A stretch of 64,000 nt of DNA from Vibrio campbellii CAIM 519 = NBRC 15631 = ATCC 25920 (GTDB lineage: Bacteria; Pseudomonadota; Gammaproteobacteria; Enterobacterales; Vibrionaceae): positions 2,356,001 to 2,420,000 of the forward strand of contig NZ_CP015863.1 of NCBI RefSeq assembly GCF_002163755.1, written 5' to 3'. Positions 60,972 through 64,000 of this stretch are shown piece after piece. The notes under the pieces were generated by a model. That model was not told where the DNA came from. It saw nothing but the letters and a program-made list of their open reading frames with translations, and searched no databases. How positions within the stretch are numbered: the first letter of the stretch is position 1; every line of letters starts with the position of its first letter. The position numbers and the translations under genes were made by a program.

Positions 60972-61751
60972 TTAGAAGTCTTCTTCTAAGTACTCATCCA
61001 AGTATGCTTCTTCGTCTTCATCCACTTCATCAACATTGTTGATTTCCGCTTTGAAATCTTGACGCTGTAAGTAAACATCACGCGTTAGCACATATGGATC
61101 TGGAGATGCTTCAAGCTGTGCTTCTTGTGGCACTAATAGCGCACGTTTCTCCATACCCTCTAGTGCCCACTTACCAAGACCAGCCCAGAAGTTGAGGTAA
61201 GATAGCGGAACATACATGCCATCGACGGTATCTGTCACTGCACGTAGTGTATATGGACCATAACCAGGGATCATAAAGTAAGGCCCATTACCAACGCCAT
61301 AGTGACCCACTACACTGCTAAACTCTTTGTTATCGTATTTCGTGATACCTGCAGCCGTCGCAATATCAAACAAGCCGAAAATACCGAACGTGGAGTTAAT
61401 CCAAAAACGGTTAAAGTGATCAACGGCTTTAGTGCCATTACCCATAACAAGGTTGTTTACCACACTTGCTGGTTCATCTAAGTTTGCTAAGAAGTTAGCA
61501 ATACCAGAACGAATCGGTACTGGTGTGTAATCAACATACGCAAGAGAGATTGGACGAACCAAATACGGATCTAGGTAGTCGTAGTTGATGTCCCACATAG
61601 CGCGGTTGAAGCCTTCTAATGGGTCATAAACATCAGAAGTGGCTTGATTCGTTTCGTTTTCTTCAGTTACTGCCTCCTCTGGAGCACTTGAACAGCCAAC
61701 CAGTCCAACTGCAAACAGCAACAAGAAGATGGATTTACCCTTGTTATACAT
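60972..61751 (-). CDS. mlaA: Outer-membrane lipoprotein MlaA (VacJ)
   Basis: A 259-residue lipoprotein that removes misplaced phospholipids from the outer leaflet with OmpC-like porins. Lipobox LVGC with Cys20; the mature protein has DPLEGFNRAMWDINYDYLD, the MlaA signature, and GHYGVGNGPYFMIPGYGPYT. The ATG at 61751 gives a proper lipoprotein signal; two upstream in-frame ATG would bury it. The acidic C-terminal tail (EDEEAYLDEYLEEDF) is typical of Vibrio members. Confidence 0.95.
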   Translation of the reverse strand: MYNKGKSIFLLLFAVGLVGCSSAPEEAVTEENETNQATSDVYDPLEGFNRAMWDINYDYLDPYLVRPISLAYVDYTPVPIRSGIANFLANLDEPASVVNNLVMGNGTKAVDHFNRFWINSTFGIFGLFDIATAAGITKYDNKEFSSVVGHYGVGNGPYFMIPGYGPYTLRAVTDTVDGMYVPLSYLNFWAGLGKWALEGMEKRALLVPQEAQLEASPDPYVLTRDVYLQRQDFKAEINNVDEVDEDEEAYLDEYLEEDF

Positions 61752-61844
61752 TCTTCGTTCCATAACGACTATTGATATACCTAAGTAACCTGTGTTGTCG
61801 CTCTTTAGCGCCGAGACAAAAGTCACTTGGGTATATAAATAAAG

Positions 61845-61870
61845 GCCAGCGATTGCTGGCCTTTGTATAT
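61845..61870. terminator. Hairpin in the mlaA leader / ccmI downstream region
   Basis: AAAGGCCAGC-GATT-GCTGGCCTTT is a perfect 10-bp stem. It is about 77 bp after the ccmI stop and upstream of mlaA on the minus strand, so it probably ends the ccm operon. Confidence 0.75.
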
Positions 61871-61946
61871 TCTACTCGATAGTTGCAAGTCATACCACAA
61901 ACCGATGTGGCGCTCACTGAGTGTCAACTATCAGAGACAATGATGT

Positions 61947-63164
61947 CTATTGATACTGTTTATCAATCATTACTTCAACTGGCTGACCGAAATCTACCAC
62001 AGCGCTCTCACCGTGCCAATCCTGGTCACGAGTCGCCACGTTGCCATCAGAGTCTACGCGGACACGGACTATCAGCTTATCCAATGAAGAAAGCTTCTGG
62101 CCATCCATCATCGCATTCCCATCATCCAGTACGACTGTGCGAGGGAATGTACCTAATGGGTAACGAGCCGCCGCAACTGGCATTGGAGAACCATCTGCAC
62201 GATGAACTGAAACGATCAATACTGCGTTTGGATCCAACTGAGCTTCTGGAGCAACATTAATGGTCACAGCTACACTCTTATCTGGAGAAACCGCTTCGCC
62301 CATTTGTTTGCGCGCGCTCTCGATACTACGGCCAAGCATTTCATAGCGGCTGTCTTCAGGACCGATCATTTGCTGCATGATGCCCCAGTATTTAATTGCC
62401 GCAGGGAAGTCTTGACGCTCGAATGCATCAAACGCTAGAAGCGAGAATACACGTAGGTCAACGTAATCCTGCTGCATCAGTTTTCCAAGTAGAGAACGAG
62501 CCGTCGCTTGATCCATCTCGTCTTGAGAAAGCATCAGTGCTTGCGCATAACCAAGTTGAACATCAGGGTCTTTTGGCTCCAGCTTGTACGCTTTTTCCAT
62601 CGCATCAATAGAAGTCGTCACGTCACGGTTAGCCAAAGCAATACGACCTAGTAGCAACCAACCCGTTGAATCTTCAGGCTGGTAGTGCAGACGAGTACGC
62701 AGCGCTAAAGACAGATCGGCCATTTCGTCTTCACTTAACGGCTCAGACGCAGCAGACATTAGCTTCTTAGAAAGCTCAGGAAGGTTAGCGTTAACTTCTT
62801 GCCACTTGATCACATCTTGAGATGCACCAAACTTGTAGTACAAGCCGTAACTCAAGACTACTGTCAGAATGACCGATGGGATTAATACAGCAATAGGAGA
62901 AACCTTGGTTTCTTTTTGCGCTTTACCACCCGGGATATCGTCAAGTAGAGACTGCTTTAGATCCGAAATCAGATCGTCTTCGCTTTCCACCAGACCTTCA
63001 TCTGTTTCTTCAGCAAGCTCAGATAGACGGTCTTTATAGAACGCCTTGTTGAGCTCATCACGTAACACTTCATCGTTGTTGGCTTTTTGCTTTAGCAATG
63101 GCAATGCAATCAGTGCACACGCTACTAGCGTAAGAACAACGGTTGAAACCCAAAATAGTGTCAT
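61947..63164 (-). CDS. ccmI: Cytochrome c maturation protein CcmI
   Basis: A 405-residue apocytochrome c chaperone. Two N-terminal membrane segments (about 3-25 and 92-112) flank a cytoplasmic loop with leucine-zipper-like charged helix; TPR motifs follow (TGWLLGRIALANRDVTTSID, DPDVQLGYAQALMLSQDEMD), then a C-terminal periplasmic domain. The start overlaps the ccmH stop (TAATG). Last gene of the ccm operon here. Confidence 0.93.
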   Translation of the reverse strand: MTLFWVSTVVLTLVACALIALPLLKQKANNDEVLRDELNKAFYKDRLSELAEETDEGLVESEDDLISDLKQSLLDDIPGGKAQKETKVSPIAVLIPSVILTVVLSYGLYYKFGASQDVIKWQEVNANLPELSKKLMSAASEPLSEDEMADLSLALRTRLHYQPEDSTGWLLLGRIALANRDVTTSIDAMEKAYKLEPKDPDVQLGYAQALMLSQDEMDQATARSLLGKLMQQDYVDLRVFSLLAFDAFERQDFPAAIKYWGIMQQMIGPEDSRYEMLGRSIESARKQMGEAVSPDKSVAVTINVAPEAQLDPNAVLIVSVHRADGSPMPVAAARYPLGTFPRTVVLDDGNAMMDGQKLSSLDKLIVRVRVDSDGNVATRDQDWHGESAVVDFGQPVEVMIDKQYQ

Positions 63165-63649
63165 TATTTCTTATCTCCGTTGCTCTCTTCATCAAGTAAT
63201 GATTTGAGACGCGCTTCTTTCTCTTCGTCCCATTGCTCATTGCTTGCCTGAACTACTTTTGCTTTAGATTTGCGGCTACGTAGCACGATCAAACCAAAAC
63301 CGCCTAATACCACTGCAAGCGGACCTAGCCAAAGAATTGCAGTCGCAAAAGTAAACGGAGGATTGTAAGTAACGAAATTACCGTAACGAGCAATCATGTA
63401 GTCGACGATCTCATCTTTCGACTTACCTTCTTTGGTCATTTCATACACCTTATGGCGTAGATCCTGAGCCAGTACCGCATTCGAATCTGAGATAGTGTTG
63501 TTCTGACATTTTGGACAACGCAGAGTGTGACCTAGCTCTTTAAACTGCTGTTCTTGCTCTAGGTTGTCAAACTCATACACTTCAATCGCTGCGTGGGCAG
63601 CTAGAGAGAATGTCATTGCAGCCAATGCCGCTAAGATAAACTTTCTCAT
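63164..63649 (-). CDS. ccmH: Cytochrome c maturation protein CcmH
   Basis: A 161-residue membrane-anchored thiol-oxidoreductase that reduces apocytochrome c. Signal peptide (cleaved near AHA), redox motif RCPKCQN (Cys45, Cys48) in LRCPKCQNNTISDSNAVLA, and one membrane segment (about 103-123). It corresponds to the N-terminal half of E. coli CcmH; the other half is the separate ccmI gene, the split form typical of Vibrio and Pseudomonas. Overlaps ccmG by four bases (ATGA). Confidence 0.96.
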   Translation of the reverse strand: MRKFILAALAAMTFSLAAHAAIEVYEFDNLEQEQQFKELGHTLRCPKCQNNTISDSNAVLAQDLRHKVYEMTKEGKSKDEIVDYMIARYGNFVTYNPPFTFATAILWLGPLAVVLGGFGLIVLRSRKSKAKVVQASNEQWDEEKEARLKSLLDEESNGDKK

Positions 63650-64000
63650 TGCTTCGCCTCCTCAACCAACTTGGTGTAAAGCGGCTCTAATTTTTCCGCC
63701 CAGTTGCGAGGGTTTACATCACCAACATGGCGGTAGCGAATCAAGCCATTTGCATCGATGATAAATGTCTCTGGCGCACCATAAACGCCAAGGTCTAGAC
63801 CTAGCATGCCGCTGCCATCAAACAGGCTGATTAGGTATGGGTTGCCTAGGTCGTTTAGCCAACCCACCGCTTTGTTGCGATCATCTTTGTAGTTCATACC
63901 GATGATCTTCACACCTTTACCAGCAAGCTCGTTTAGGTATTTATGCTCTGCGTAACACGTTGGACACCAAGTTGCCCATACGTTAAGCAGTAAAGGTTCG
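63646..64000 (-). CDS. dsbE: Thiol:disulfide interchange protein CcmG/DsbE (5' end outside window)
   Basis: The last 117 codons are inside the window; the start lies beyond the right edge. The thioredoxin-fold active site WCPTC (in NVWATWCPTCYAEHKYL) and the Gly/cis-Pro region VYGAPETFIIDANGLIRYRH are present. CcmG passes electrons from DsbD to CcmH/apocytochrome in the periplasm. Upstream of ccmH in the usual ccm order. Confidence 0.95.
   Translation of the reverse strand, partial: EPLLLNVWATWCPTCYAEHKYLNELAGKGVKIIGMNYKDDRNKAVGWLNDLGNPYLISLFDGSGMLGLDLGVYGAPETFIIDANGLIRYRHVGDVNPRNWAEKLEPLYTKLVEEAKQ

Noticed and set aside
1..64000. tRNA or rRNA genes, prophage or integron attachment repeats
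   Set aside because: Looked for characteristic CCA-adjacent arms, GTTCGAxTC loops and integron recombination sites; nothing convincing was seen by eye.

Overview
The window is a chromosomal segment of a Vibrio, most likely the Harveyi clade (V. parahaemolyticus, V. alginolyticus, V. harveyi, V. campbellii). This is judged from recognisable AphB, HubP-type FimV and tandem FadL proteins, from moderate G+C, and from a gene order that largely follows E. coli: ybaN-apt-dnaX-ybaB-recR, then purF-cvpA-dedD-folC-accD-truA-(hubP)-asd-pdxB-fabB-mnmC-yfcL-epmC-aroC-prmB-smrB-sixA-fadJ-fadI-fadL-mlaA. No tRNA, rRNA or CRISPR array was seen. The genus call is recognition from memory, not a database result.

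Region by region. (a) 1-9.2 kb is metabolic and stress-related: a cut-off membrane or exported protein, glutamate decarboxylase with an AspT-type antiporter, a small YeaQ/YmgE membrane protein, two cysteine-cluster proteins (YcgN, YkgJ), and a cysteine-utilisation cluster (RidA, CyuA-type cysteine desulfidase and a YheO-like regulator on one strand, a CyuP-type permease diverging from them). (b) 9.3-18.3 kb holds aqpZ followed by an accessory island: a 2417-residue exported SpvB/FG-GAP/RHS protein, a small membrane protein upstream of it and a small exported protein of unknown function. The island is bounded by two exact 35-bp copies of an intrinsic terminator. (c) 18.3-25.9 kb carries recR, ybaB, dnaX (with a programmed -1 frameshift site), apt, ybaN (apparently with an ATT start), an unlisted 43-codon gene, an IS200-type insertion sequence, rssB and aphB. 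(d) 26-40.4 kb is a co-oriented run from purF to fabB, including hubP with seven 132-bp tandem repeats. (e) 40.5-52.3 kb has mnmC, a C-rich repeat cluster, an FMN reductase, yfcL, epmC, a TRIC/UPF0126 membrane protein, aroC, prmB, smrB, sixA and an insulinase-family peptidase. (f) 52.3-64 kb has the fadIJ beta-oxidation operon, a candidate structured RNA, an ECF sigma factor with its putative anti-sigma, two FadL-type outer-membrane proteins, mlaA and the start of a cytochrome c maturation operon (ccmI, ccmH, partial ccmG/dsbE).

How the parts work together. Lipid metabolism is the main theme of the right two thirds: malonyl-CoA supply (accD), unsaturated fatty acid synthesis (fabB, whose 3' UTR should hold the FarS small RNA), fatty acid import (two FadL proteins), beta-oxidation (fadIJ) and outer-membrane lipid asymmetry (mlaA). 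FadR-like operators are visible at fabB, fadI and the first fadL gene. The second theme is pyruvate-family amino acid chemistry in the cysteine cluster, where RidA would remove the aminoacrylate released by the desulfidase. The most unusual parts are the RHS island with its duplicated terminator and paired-cysteine FG-GAP repeats, and the undescribed minus-strand structured RNA between fadI and the ECF sigma gene.
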